From: Porphyromonadaceae bacterium UBA4259
GTDB taxonomy: Bacteria; Bacteroidota; Bacteroidia; Bacteroidales; Muribaculaceae
NCBI GenBank assembly: GCA_002396125.1
Contig: DGWL01000097.1
Coordinates: forward strand, 1,167 to 8,421
Length of the DNA: 7,255 nt
Direction of reading: 5' to 3'
The position numbers and the translations under genes were made by a program. Positions 1-7,255 of this stretch are shown piece by piece. The notes beneath the pieces were generated by a model. That model saw nothing but the letters and a program-made list of their open reading frames with translations. It was not told the origin of the DNA and did not search any database. How positions within the stretch are numbered: position 1 is the first letter of the stretch; every line of letters starts with the position of its first letter.

Positions 1-2469
1 CATGAGTGGCAAACGGTGCCTCACCGCCTCATCTTCACCTGCGCGAAAGCCAAGCGCTACATAATCTATGACCACTGGCTCGATCTGCCCGAGGACAGCT
101 ACCTCTACAGCAGTGCATTTACCGATTGCCTTGCCGAGCGTCCCGTGAGCAAGCTGGCAAGCACCGGCTATGGCAAGACTGCTCTTATCAACGTGCGCGC
201 GCCACAGCTTGCCGGCAACCAGCGCTTGGTGCTGTGTGGTGAGGGTGCCGCACTGGGCGACTGGAGCGCTAACCGCGGCCTTGAAATGACCGAGGTTACC
301 CACAACCAGTGGGCAGTGAAGGTGAACGCGACCAAGATGCCAGCTCATCGCATGGTGTTTAAGTTTGTCGCTGTCGACGACAAAGGCGGCATCTGCTGGG
401 AAGAGTGCGACAACCGCACTATCGAGCTGCCGCAGCTGTCAACAGGCGAAGTTGTGTGCTATGAGCTTGCTCAAGCCACTTTCCCCCTGCCTGCATGGCG
501 CGTGGCAGGCACCGTGATTCCCATCTTCTCGCTGCGCAGCAAGGCCAGCGCCGGCGTGGGCGACTTTGGTGACCTGAAGAAGATGATTGACTGGATGGAG
601 CGCACCGGCCAGCGTGCCCTGCAAGTGCTGCCCATCAACGACACCACCATCACCAAGACGTGGACCGACAGCTATCCCTACAACAGTATCTCAATCTATG
701 CCCTTCACCCCATGTATGTCGACCTCAAGCAACTTCCCGCCCTCAAGGATGTGGAGAAGATGCGCCACTATCAGCAGTTGGGCCAAGAGCTTAATAAGTT
801 GCCACAAATCGACTATGAGCGTGTTAACGAACTAAAGCTTGGCTACTTGCGCGACGTGTGGGAGCAAGAAGGCGAAAAGATTGTGAAGAGTGCCGATTAT
901 AAGAAATTCTACACCGCCAGCAAGCGTTGGCTCGTGCCCTACGCCGCCTTCTGCGTGCTGCGCGACAAGTATGGCACCGCGCGCTTTAGCGAGTGGCCCA
1001 ACCATCGCCAGTTCACCGCCTCGCTCAAGAAGAGCGTGGAGGACGCAGGCACCGAAATGGGTCGCGAGGCAGCCTTCTGGATGTTTGTGCAATATGAGTT
1101 GAGCAAGCAGATGAAGAGTGCTCACGACTATGCCCGCAGCAAGCATGTCATCCTCAAGGGCGACATCCCCATTGGCATCAGTCCCAACGGCTGCGACGCT
1201 TGGGTAGAACCCAACTACTTCAACATGAACGGACAGGCAGGAGCTCCGCCCGATGCCTTCAGCGCCGACGGCCAAAACTGGGGTTTCCCCACCTACAACT
1301 GGGACGAGATGCTCAAAGACGGCTGCAAGTGGTGGGTGCAACGCTTCCAGAACATGAGCGAGTATTTCGATGCCTACCGCATCGACCACGTGCTTGGCTT
1401 CTTCCGCATTTGGGAAATACCCATCAGCTCGGTACAGGGCTTGCTGGGCCAGTTCTCACCCGCGCTGGGCATGACCCACGAGGAAGTTGAGGGCTATGGC
1501 CTCAAGTGGCAAGAAGACTTCTTCACCCGTCCTTTTATTGCCGACTGGATTATCGATCGCGTGTTTGGTCCTCATGCCCAGCGTGTGCGCGACACCTTCC
1601 TGCTGCATGACCACGACGACATTTGGCGCATGCGCCCCGAGTATGACACTCAGCGCAAGGTTGAGGCAGCCTTTGCCGGCAAGACGGGCGAGGACGACAA
1701 GTGGGTGCGCGACGGCTTGTTCTCACTCATCAACAATGTGCTCTTCGTGCGCGACCGCAAGGATGCCAATAAGTTCCATCCACGCATCACCGCTCAACTG
1801 TCGCTCATCTACCAAGCGCTGTGGGACAACGACAAGGATGCCTTCAACCGCTTGTATAACGACTACTACTATCGCCGCAACAACCGCTTCTGGTATCATG
1901 AGGCGATGAAGAAACTGCCACGCCTGGTTCAGGCCACCCGCATGCTCGTGTGCGCCGAGGACCTGGGCATGGTGCCCGACTGCGTGCCCTGGGTGATGAA
2001 CGAACTCAAGATATTGAGTCTAGAAATCCAATCGATGCCCAAGGACAACAAGCTCAAGTTTGGCAACCTGCAGAGCAACCCCTACCGCTCGGTGTGCACC
2101 ATCAGCACTCACGACATGAGCACGCTGCGCCAGTGGTGGGATGAGGACTGGCAGCTCTCGCAAGAGTACTACAACGAAGTGATGTGGAAGGGTGGTCCCG
2201 CTCCTCATCCGCTGCCAGGCTGGTTGGCCCGCGACATCGTGGCTCAGCACCTCTACAGCCCCTCGATGCTGTGCCTCATCAGCTTGCAAGACTGGCTCTC
2301 GATTGACGAGCAGTTGCGCCTTCCCGATGCCAATGCCGAGCGCATCAATGTGCCTGCCAATCCCCGCCACTATTGGCGCTATCGCATGCACATGAACATC
2401 GAAGACTTGATGGACAACACCGAGTTTAACGCTAAGGTTAAGCAACTCATCGCGCAGAGCAATAGATAA
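1..2469 (+). CDS. malQ: 4-alpha-glucanotransferase, GH77, DPE2-like with CBM20 modules (5' partial)
   Basis: Transfers alpha-1,4-glucan segments between maltose and longer maltodextrins, releasing glucose; family members act in the cytoplasm, and the N-terminus that would confirm this is missing here. The frame is open to base 1, so the GTG at 16 is not the true start. Bases 1-96 look like the tail of a first starch-binding CBM20 (IIYDHW). A second CBM20 spans about 178-432 (GEGAALGDW). The GH77 barrel starts near 490 (PAWRVAGTVIPIFSLRS). Expected catalytic residues are present: nucleophile Asp in YRIDH (1384-1386), acid/base Glu in CAEDLG (1957-1959) and stabilising Asp in STHD (2113-2115). 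The first two are 191 residues apart against about 47 in Thermus amylomaltase, so a segment of about 140 residues (roughly 1425-1880) interrupts the domain, as in plant DPE2. Stop TAA is at 2467. It is the first visible gene of a probable operon, 82 bases before susB. Family call is very sure; maltose/glycogen preference is inferred. Confidence 0.95.
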   Translation, partial: HEWQTVPHRLIFTCAKAKRYIIYDHWLDLPEDSYLYSSAFTDCLAERPVSKLASTGYGKTALINVRAPQLAGNQRLVLCGEGAALGDWSANRGLEMTEVTHNQWAVKVNATKMPAHRMVFKFVAVDDKGGICWEECDNRTIELPQLSTGEVVCYELAQATFPLPAWRVAGTVIPIFSLRSKASAGVGDFGDLKKMIDWMERTGQRALQVLPINDTTITKTWTDSYPYNSISIYALHPMYVDLKQLPALKDVEKMRHYQQLGQELNKLPQIDYERVNELKLGYLRDVWEQEGEKIVKSADYKKFYTASKRWLVPYAAFCVLRDKYGTARFSEWPNHRQFTASLKKSVEDAGTEMGREAAFWMFVQYELSKQMKSAHDYARSKHVILKGDIPIGISPNGCDAWVEPNYFNMNGQAGAPPDAFSADGQNWGFPTYNWDEMLKDGCKWWVQRFQNMSEYFDAYRIDHVLGFFRIWEIPISSVQGLLGQFSPALGMTHEEVEGYGLKWQEDFFTRPFIADWIIDRVFGPHAQRVRDTFLLHDHDDIWRMRPEYDTQRKVEAAFAGKTGEDDKWVRDGLFSLINNVLFVRDRKDANKFHPRITAQLSLIYQALWDNDKDAFNRLYNDYYYRRNNRFWYHEAMKKLPRLVQATRMLVCAEDLGMVPDCVPWVMNELKILSLEIQSMPKDNKLKFGNLQSNPYRSVCTISTHDMSTLRQWWDEDWQLSQEYYNEVMWKGGPAPHPLPGWLARDIVAQHLYSPSMLCLISLQDWLSIDEQLRLPDANAERINVPANPRHYWRYRMHMNIEDLMDNTEFNAKVKQLIAQSNR

Positions 2470-2480
2470 TAATTAAAAAT

Positions 2481-2530
2481 GAGGTTCTAGAATTTCTGGA
2501 AAATCTAGAAATTCTGGAACCTCGAGTTTT
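2481..2530 (+). terminator. Strong hairpin in malQ-susB gap, possible terminator or mRNA processing element
   Basis: The left arm 2481-2497 pairs with the right arm 2507-2523 over 17 bp with a single G.U wobble. Three further pairs (G.U, G-C, A-U) could close the loop down to AAA at 2501-2503. A short T run (2527-2530) follows the stem after GAG, and an A run (2476-2479) precedes it. That makes the element look like a weak, possibly bidirectional intrinsic terminator. The stem is not GC-rich and the T run is only four bases long, so it may instead stabilise the upstream mRNA end or allow partial readthrough between malQ and the exported enzymes. The hairpin is clear; the terminator role is inference. 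Confidence 0.45.
2486..2519. repeat. Four-unit tandem repeat, 9-base period (TCTRGAA)
   Basis: The heptamer TCTRGAA occurs at 2486, 2495, 2504 and 2513, exactly nine bases apart, with R alternating A, G, A, G. Two bases of variable spacer follow each unit. The unit is nearly self-complementary, so the array also reads as an inverted repeat. It fills most of the gap between malQ and susB. The spacing is read directly from the sequence; any function is unknown. Confidence 0.7.
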
Positions 2531-2551
2531 AACCTTCAACAATAATCTTCA

Positions 2552-4759
2552 ATGAAACGCAAGATAACAACCATCGTGATGGCATTGCTGGCAGTGGCAG
2601 TGGTTAGTGCTCAGCAAGTGCTCTCGCCCAACGGCAACGTGCAAGTGATTTTCTCGCTTGACAACGGCGGGCAACCCACCTACAGTCTACTGTATAAAGG
2701 CGAAATGGTGATAAACCCCAGCCACATGGGCTTTGAGCTGGCTCGTGACAAGCATGCCAACAAGGGCATGAACGAGACCGACCTACTCACCGGCTTTGAG
2801 GTCAAGGACTACAAGGTGACTTCGCACGAAGATACATGGACACCCGTGTGGGGACAGTATAAGAGCATCAGCAACAACTACAATGAACTCATTATCGACC
2901 TATATCAGGCTAGTGCCAACCGCAACATGACACTGCGATTTCGTGCCTATAACGATGGCATTGGTTTCCGCTATGAGTTTCCGCAGCAACGCGATCTCAA
3001 CTATTTCATTATCAAGAGAGAACGCACTCAGTTTGCTCTCACCGGTGACCATCGCGCGTGGTGGCAGGCAGGCGACTACGACACTCAGGAATATCCCATG
3101 CAGGTGACCAGGCTCAGCCAGGTGCGCAACCGCATCACTGCCTGTGCCAGCTTTGACAAACCCGGAGCAGTGGGTAAGCGTCGCACCGACTACACCGAGG
3201 ACCGCATGCGCGACGCTGTGGTGTGGGACAACGCTTCGCAGACCGTTTTCTCGCCCACCGGCATCCAGACGTCGCTGCAGATGAAGACCGACGAAGGTCT
3301 CTACATCAACATCCACGAGGCCGAGCTGGTGAACTACTCGTGCATGCACCTGGAACTCGACGACAAGAACATGATTCTCGAGAGCCACCTCACCCCCGAT
3401 GCCGTGGGAAACATGTGCTACATGCAGACTCCCTGCCGCACCCCCTGGCGCACAGTGATGGTGAGCGACGACGCGCGCGACATGCTCGCCTCGAGCCTCA
3501 TCCTCAACCTCAACGAGCCATGCAAGATTGAGGACACAAGCTGGATTCATCCCACTAAGTACTGCGGAGTGTGGTGGGAGATGATTGTGGGTCACGGCAA
3601 CTGGCATTACACCGATGAGTTCCCGAGCGTGAAGCTGGGCATGACCGATTTTAACAAAGCCAAGCCCAATGGTCGCCATCGTGCCAATAACGACACGGTG
3701 ATGCGTTACATCGACTTTGCGGCTCGCAACGGCCTCGACCAGGTGCTGGTTGAAGGCTGGAACGTGGGATGGGAAGACTGGGCCAACATGTGGAAAGAGG
3801 ATGTGTTTGACTTTGTTACTCCTTACCCCGACTTTGACATCAAGATGCTCAACGACTATGCACATAGCAAGGGCGTGAAACTGATGATGCACCACGAGAC
3901 AAGCTCCAGCGCCGACAACTATGAGCGCCACCTCAACGAAGCCTACTCGCTAATGAACCGCTACGGCTATGATGCCGTGAAGACCGGTTATGTGGGCGAC
4001 ATCATCCCGCGTGGAGAGCATCACTATGGCCAGTACATGGTGAACCACTATAACTGGGTGCTGCGCGAGGCAGCCAAGCACCACATCATGGTTAACGGCC
4101 ATGAGGCAGTGCGCCCCACCGGCTTGTGTCGCACCTGGCCCAACCTGGTGGGTAACGAGAGTGCTCGTGGCACCGAGTATGAGGCATTCTACGGCAGCAA
4201 CCCCAACCACACCGTGATACTGCCGTTCACCCGCTTCCAGGGAGGCCCTATGGACTATACTCCTGGCGTGCTTGAGACACGCCTTGCCAACTGGAGCGAC
4301 AATCAGCACATCGTTCACAGCACTGTTGTGGGCCAGCTGGCACTCTACGTGGTGATGTGCAGTCCACTGCAGATGGCTGCCGACCTGCCACAGAACTATG
4401 AGAAATTCATGGATGCCTATCAGTTTATTCGCGACGTTGCTCTCGACTGGGACGACAGCCGCTACATCGATGCCGAGCCGGGAGAGTATATCACCGTGGC
4501 TCGCAAAGCTAAAGGCAGCGACAACTGGTTCCTGGGTGGCAAATGCGACGAGAAGGGTCACCGTGTCGATGTCAGGCTCGACTTCCTCGACAAGGGTCGC
4601 AAGTATGAGGCCACAATCTATGCCGATGGCAAAGACGCCAACTATGAGACCAATCCCGCATCCTACACCATCACCAAGAAGATTGTTAAGCAAGGCGATG
4701 TTCTCAAACTCGTCGAAGTTCCCGGTGGCGGCGTGGCAATCATGATAAAGGCGATTTAA
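2552..4759 (+). CDS. susB: Periplasmic GH97 alpha-glucosidase, SusB family
   Basis: Inverting, calcium-dependent alpha-glucosidase that releases glucose from the non-reducing ends of malto-oligosaccharides. The 735 residues match SusB of Bacteroides thetaiotaomicron (738). A Sec signal peptide (hydrophobic to VVSA, likely cleavage after residue 20, no lipobox Cys) supports both this start and a soluble periplasmic location. An N-terminal beta-sandwich (about 22-290), a barrel (about 300-630) and a C-terminal beta domain (about 640-735) are expected for the family. Key residues appear at a constant +10 offset from SusB as I remember it: Glu401 (VEGWN), Glu449 (HHETS, base), Glu518 (NGHEAVRP, acid), Glu536 (GNESA, calcium) and Glu542 (GTEYE, base/calcium). 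Glu180 (DTQEYP) may be the remaining calcium ligand; that assignment is less sure. The Glu pair marks the inverting branch rather than the retaining galactosidase branch of GH97. There is no Shine-Dalgarno motif; the leader is A-rich. The pullulanase gene follows after 62 bases. Confidence 0.96.
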   Translation: MKRKITTIVMALLAVAVVSAQQVLSPNGNVQVIFSLDNGGQPTYSLLYKGEMVINPSHMGFELARDKHANKGMNETDLLTGFEVKDYKVTSHEDTWTPVWGQYKSISNNYNELIIDLYQASANRNMTLRFRAYNDGIGFRYEFPQQRDLNYFIIKRERTQFALTGDHRAWWQAGDYDTQEYPMQVTRLSQVRNRITACASFDKPGAVGKRRTDYTEDRMRDAVVWDNASQTVFSPTGIQTSLQMKTDEGLYINIHEAELVNYSCMHLELDDKNMILESHLTPDAVGNMCYMQTPCRTPWRTVMVSDDARDMLASSLILNLNEPCKIEDTSWIHPTKYCGVWWEMIVGHGNWHYTDEFPSVKLGMTDFNKAKPNGRHRANNDTVMRYIDFAARNGLDQVLVEGWNVGWEDWANMWKEDVFDFVTPYPDFDIKMLNDYAHSKGVKLMMHHETSSSADNYERHLNEAYSLMNRYGYDAVKTGYVGDIIPRGEHHYGQYMVNHYNWVLREAAKHHIMVNGHEAVRPTGLCRTWPNLVGNESARGTEYEAFYGSNPNHTVILPFTRFQGGPMDYTPGVLETRLANWSDNQHIVHSTVVGQLALYVVMCSPLQMAADLPQNYEKFMDAYQFIRDVALDWDDSRYIDAEPGEYITVARKAKGSDNWFLGGKCDEKGHRVDVRLDFLDKGRKYEATIYADGKDANYETNPASYTITKKIVKQGDVLKLVEVPGGGVAIMIKAI

Positions 4760-4775
4760 ACGCAGATTATATTTT

Positions 4776-4809
4776 CTCGATTACTCGATAGCTCGAATAC
4801 TCGATTTTT
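4776..4809. repeat. Four-unit tandem repeat, 8-base period (CTCGA), upstream of the pullulanase gene
   Basis: CTCGA occurs at 4776, 4784, 4792 and 4800, exactly eight bases apart, with AT-rich three-base spacers (TTA, TAG, ATA), and then a run of five T (4805-4809). Because TCGA is its own reverse complement, unit 1 can pair with unit 4 and unit 2 with unit 3. This gives an imperfect stem of ten pairs with two mismatches around the loop TAGC (4789-4792). The block ends 12 bases before the pullulanase ATG, so it lies in the leader of that gene. It could be a weak attenuator, a protein-binding array or a dispersed intergenic repeat; the sequence does not decide. Confidence 0.65.
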
Positions 4810-4821
4810 ACGAAAAGAATT

Positions 4822-6795
4822 ATGAAAAAAATACTATTAACAGCATTTATCGCATTGACTATGGCAACGGCAAGTGCTCGTGACTATAACTTTAACGAGA
4901 TGACCTACAGCCCCAAGGCCACCACGTTCTTTCTTAACACCAACGACGACGCTCAGGCTGTAACGCTCAGCATCTATGATGCCGGCATCGACGGCAAGGT
5001 GCTCAAGAAAGTTGAGCTCAAGCGTGTGAAAGGAAGTAAAAGTGAGTGGACCGGCAAGGTGAAGGGTGACCTCAAGGGCAAGTTCTACACCTTCAATGTC
5101 AAGTACAACGGTGCCTACATGGGCGAGACTCCGGGCATCTTTGCCAAAGCGGTGGGCGTGAATGGCCGTCGTGGCGCAATCATCGACCCCGCCACCACCA
5201 ATCCCACCGGCTGGGATGCCGACAAGCGTCCCGCGGTGGCTCTGAAGGATCACCTCATCTATGAGATGCACCATCGCGACTTTTCAATTGCCCGCAACGT
5301 TAATCTTGACCCATCGGTCACAGTGAAGCGTGTGAGCACTGACTATCCCGGCAAGTTCATGGCACTCACCGAGGATTGGGCTATTAACCACCTCAAGGAG
5401 TTGGGAGTGAATGCGGTGCACGTGTTACCTTCCTACGACTATGCCTCAATCGACGAGACCCATCTCGACCTCAATCGCTACAACTGGGGCTATGATCCCT
5501 TGAACTACAATGTGCCCGAGGGCGGTTACTCGACCAATCCCTACGACCCCGCCACCCGCAACCGCGAGTTTAAGCTCATGGTGCAGGCATTGCATCGTGC
5601 CGGCATCCGTGTTATTCTCGACGTGGTGTATAACCACACGTTCAACATCGACGGCAGCAACTTCCAGCGCACTTGCCCTGGCACCTTCTACCGCAAGAAT
5701 GCCGATGGCTCGTGGAGCAACGGCAGTGGCTGTGGCAACGAGACCGCAAGCGAGCAGGAAATTATGCGGCAGTACATGATGGAGAGTGTTAAATACTGGA
5801 TTAACGAGTATCACATCGATGGTTTCCGCTTCGACTTGATGGGAGTGCACGACATCGAGACGATGAATGACATCGCAGCCATGGTGCACAGCATCGACCC
5901 CACTATGCTAGTCTACGGCGAGGGTTGGAGCGCAGGCTCGTGTGCCTATCCGCAAGAGAAGCTGGCAATGAAGGCTCACATGAAACAGGTGCCCGAGGTT
6001 GCCGCCTTCAGCGACGACTTGCGCGATGCGCTGCGTGGTCCCTGGGACGGCGACGACAAGGCTGCCTTCCTGGGTGGACTACCTGGCTTTGAAGAGAGTA
6101 TCAAGTTTGGCATCGTGGGAGCTATTGAGCATCCACAAGTCAACTACAAGAAGGTTAATTACAGCAAAGAACCCTATGCGCTGGAGCCTACACAGATGAT
6201 AGCCTATGTGAGCTGCCACGACGACATGTGCCTCGTGGACCGCTTGCGTGCCAGCGTGCCGGGACTTAAAAATAATGAGAAGGAACTCATCAAGCTCGAC
6301 CTGCTGGCACAGACGGCTGTGTTCACCTCGCAGGGTATCCCGTTCATGCTCAGCGGCGAGGAGTTGTTGCGCGACAAGAAGGGTGTGCACAACAGTTTTG
6401 AGAGCCCCGACAGCATTAACCGGCTCGACTGGAACGGTCGCATCAAGCACCCCGAGGTGTTCAATTATTACAAGAACCTGATTGCCCTGCGCAAGCATCA
6501 CGAGGGATTCCGCCTGGGTAGCGCCGAGCTTGTGCGCCGTCATCTCGAATTCTTGCCTGTTGATGGCGATTGCCTGGTGGCCTATCGCCTCAAGGACTTG
6601 CGCCGGGTGGGTGACAAGTGGAACAACATTATCGTCATCCTCAACGGTAACAATGTTAAGAAGACGGTTAATGTGCCCCGCTCGACCTACACTATTGTGG
6701 GCGATGGCACCGTCATTGATGAGAAAGGTTTCTACACTCTCACCACCGGCGACATCATTGTGCCGGCCCGTTCAGCAATCATTATGCATGACTAG
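4822..6795 (+). CDS. pulA: Exported type I pullulanase (CBM48 + GH13)
   Basis: Debranching enzyme that hydrolyses alpha-1,6 links in pullulan and branched maltodextrins. The 657-residue length fits bacterial type I pullulanases. The start is fixed by a Sec signal peptide (KK, hydrophobic core, ATASA, likely cleavage after residue 19). No Cys follows, so a soluble periplasmic protein is expected, not a surface lipoprotein like SusG. A CBM48-like beta domain covers about 25-110, the GH13 barrel about 140-575 and a C-terminal beta domain about 585-657. The type I pullulanase signature YNWGYDP is at 220-226. GH13 conserved regions are intact: DVVYNHT (Asp267), GFRFDLMG (nucleophile Asp338), YGEGW (acid/base Glu367) and SCHDD (stabilising Asp467). 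The later stretch SGEELLRDKKGVHNS is also typical of the family. It sits between susB and a susA-like gene, consistent with periplasmic debranching ahead of the two alpha-1,4-acting enzymes. The leader is AT-rich without a Shine-Dalgarno motif and carries an 8-base-period repeat. Stop is TAG at 6793. Confidence 0.96.
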   Translation: MKKILLTAFIALTMATASARDYNFNEMTYSPKATTFFLNTNDDAQAVTLSIYDAGIDGKVLKKVELKRVKGSKSEWTGKVKGDLKGKFYTFNVKYNGAYMGETPGIFAKAVGVNGRRGAIIDPATTNPTGWDADKRPAVALKDHLIYEMHHRDFSIARNVNLDPSVTVKRVSTDYPGKFMALTEDWAINHLKELGVNAVHVLPSYDYASIDETHLDLNRYNWGYDPLNYNVPEGGYSTNPYDPATRNREFKLMVQALHRAGIRVILDVVYNHTFNIDGSNFQRTCPGTFYRKNADGSWSNGSGCGNETASEQEIMRQYMMESVKYWINEYHIDGFRFDLMGVHDIETMNDIAAMVHSIDPTMLVYGEGWSAGSCAYPQEKLAMKAHMKQVPEVAAFSDDLRDALRGPWDGDDKAAFLGGLPGFEESIKFGIVGAIEHPQVNYKKVNYSKEPYALEPTQMIAYVSCHDDMCLVDRLRASVPGLKNNEKELIKLDLLAQTAVFTSQGIPFMLSGEELLRDKKGVHNSFESPDSINRLDWNGRIKHPEVFNYYKNLIALRKHHEGFRLGSAELVRRHLEFLPVDGDCLVAYRLKDLRRVGDKWNNIIVILNGNNVKKTVNVPRSTYTIVGDGTVIDEKGFYTLTTGDIIVPARSAIIMHD

Positions 6796-6858
6796 GTTTT
6801 GCACTAATCAGCTAAAAACATACTAATAGCAAGAATACTAGATAAAACGATATAAATT

Positions 6859-7255
6859 ATGAAGAAACTTTTTTTAATTGCATTAACCGCATTGTGGGTG
6901 GCTAGTGCTTGGGCAATTCCCAAGGCTCCGATTTTCAAGGTCGACCGCATTGAGCCCACCAACTGGTTTGTGGGTATGAAAAACCCATCGGTGCAGCTCA
7001 TGGTATATGGTGCTGGAATTCGCGACGCGCAAGTCTCTACCGATTATGCCGGAGTGAAAATCGATAGCGTGGTGCGTCTTGATAGCCACAACTATCTGCT
7101 TGTGTACCTCAACACCGCTAGCGCTAAGCCTGGCACAATGAACCTCAAGTTCACAAAAGATAAACTCACAATGATAGTAAACTATGAGCTTAAGGTTCGA
7201 GAAATGAGCGGTGACCGACGCATGGGATTTACCAATGCCGATGTGCTCTACATGC
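6859..7255 (+). CDS. susA: SusA-like periplasmic neopullulanase/cyclomaltodextrinase, GH13 (3' partial)
   Basis: Only the first 132 codons are present; the frame is open at the right edge. Residues 1-19 form a Sec signal peptide ending in SAWA, with no lipobox Cys, so a soluble periplasmic protein is expected. Residues about 24-125 match the N-terminal beta domain of Bacteroidetes cyclomaltodextrinases and SusA, including IEPTNWFVGMKNPSVQLMVYG-type residues at 31-51 and the later pattern VVRLDSHNYLLVYL. The last visible residues, GFTNADVLYM, sit just where the family enters the GH13 barrel with a MPDRFANG-type motif, so the catalytic domain lies outside the window. Family members hydrolyse alpha-1,4 links in pullulan, cyclodextrins and maltodextrins. 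The gene follows the pullulanase gene by 63 bases on the same strand. Activity cannot be judged because no catalytic residue is visible. The symbol is by similarity to susA of the B. thetaiotaomicron starch system. Confidence 0.9.
   Translation, partial: MKKLFLIALTALWVASAWAIPKAPIFKVDRIEPTNWFVGMKNPSVQLMVYGAGIRDAQVSTDYAGVKIDSVVRLDSHNYLLVYLNTASAKPGTMNLKFTKDKLTMIVNYELKVREMSGDRRMGFTNADVLYM

Noticed and set aside
16..18. GTG as the start codon of malQ
   Set aside because: The frame continues upstream to base 1 with CBM20-like residues (HEWQT), so the gene begins outside the window.
2900..3931. A 343-codon open frame on the minus strand inside susB
   Set aside because: It mirrors the strong GC-rich codon bias of susB, its translation is rich in Val, His and Ala without recognisable domains, and susB itself is fully conserved. 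The minus-strand frames at 832-1389, 3950-4693 and 5446-5889 are the same kind of shadow.
4768..4775. TATATTTT as a Bacteroidales -7 promoter element before the pullulanase gene
   Set aside because: It is one base off the TAnnTTTG consensus, but no TTTG -33 element lies at the expected distance upstream. No better candidate was found in any of the three gaps.
6796..6858. A third periodic repeat in the gap before the susA-like gene
   Set aside because: CTA-containing units occur at 6804, 6812, 6823 and 6838, but the spacings (8, 11, 15) are irregular and no stable hairpin is evident. The gap is simply AT-rich.

Overview
The window looks like chromosomal DNA from a gut-type Bacteroidales bacterium, in the Prevotellaceae/Muribaculaceae range; I cannot resolve the genus from sequence alone. 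The reasons are a DPE2-like GH77 enzyme with CBM20 modules, a SusB-type GH97 enzyme, a type I pullulanase and a SusA-type enzyme in one row, and A-rich leaders without a Shine-Dalgarno motif before the start codons.

Layout: four genes, all on the + strand, separated by gaps of only 62-82 bases. (1) 1-2469 is a 4-alpha-glucanotransferase (malQ) whose 5' end lies outside the window. (2) 2552-4759 is a complete, exported GH97 alpha-glucosidase (susB). (3) 4822-6795 is a complete, exported type I pullulanase (CBM48 plus GH13). (4) 6859-7255 is the first 132 codons of an exported SusA-like neopullulanase/cyclomaltodextrinase that runs off the right edge. No RNA genes, mobile elements or CRISPR arrays were seen.

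Together the genes form a malto-oligosaccharide/starch processing operon. The periplasmic pullulanase would cut alpha-1,6 branches, the SusA-like enzyme would cut internal alpha-1,4 bonds, and the GH97 enzyme would release glucose from non-reducing ends. The GH77 enzyme would disproportionate maltose and short glucans, probably in the cytoplasm. No susC/susD transporter genes or regulator fall inside the window.

The least expected signals are in the gaps. Between malQ and susB there are four TCTRGAA units at an exact 9-base period, which fold into a 17-bp hairpin. Between susB and pulA there are four CTCGA units at an exact 8-base period. Both blocks end in CTCGA(G/T)TTTT. The GH77 protein also has about 191 residues between its nucleophile and its acid/base, where classical amylomaltases have about 47, matching the interrupted architecture of plant DPE2. 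I did not find a convincing wholly new system; the repeat blocks are the best candidates for follow-up.
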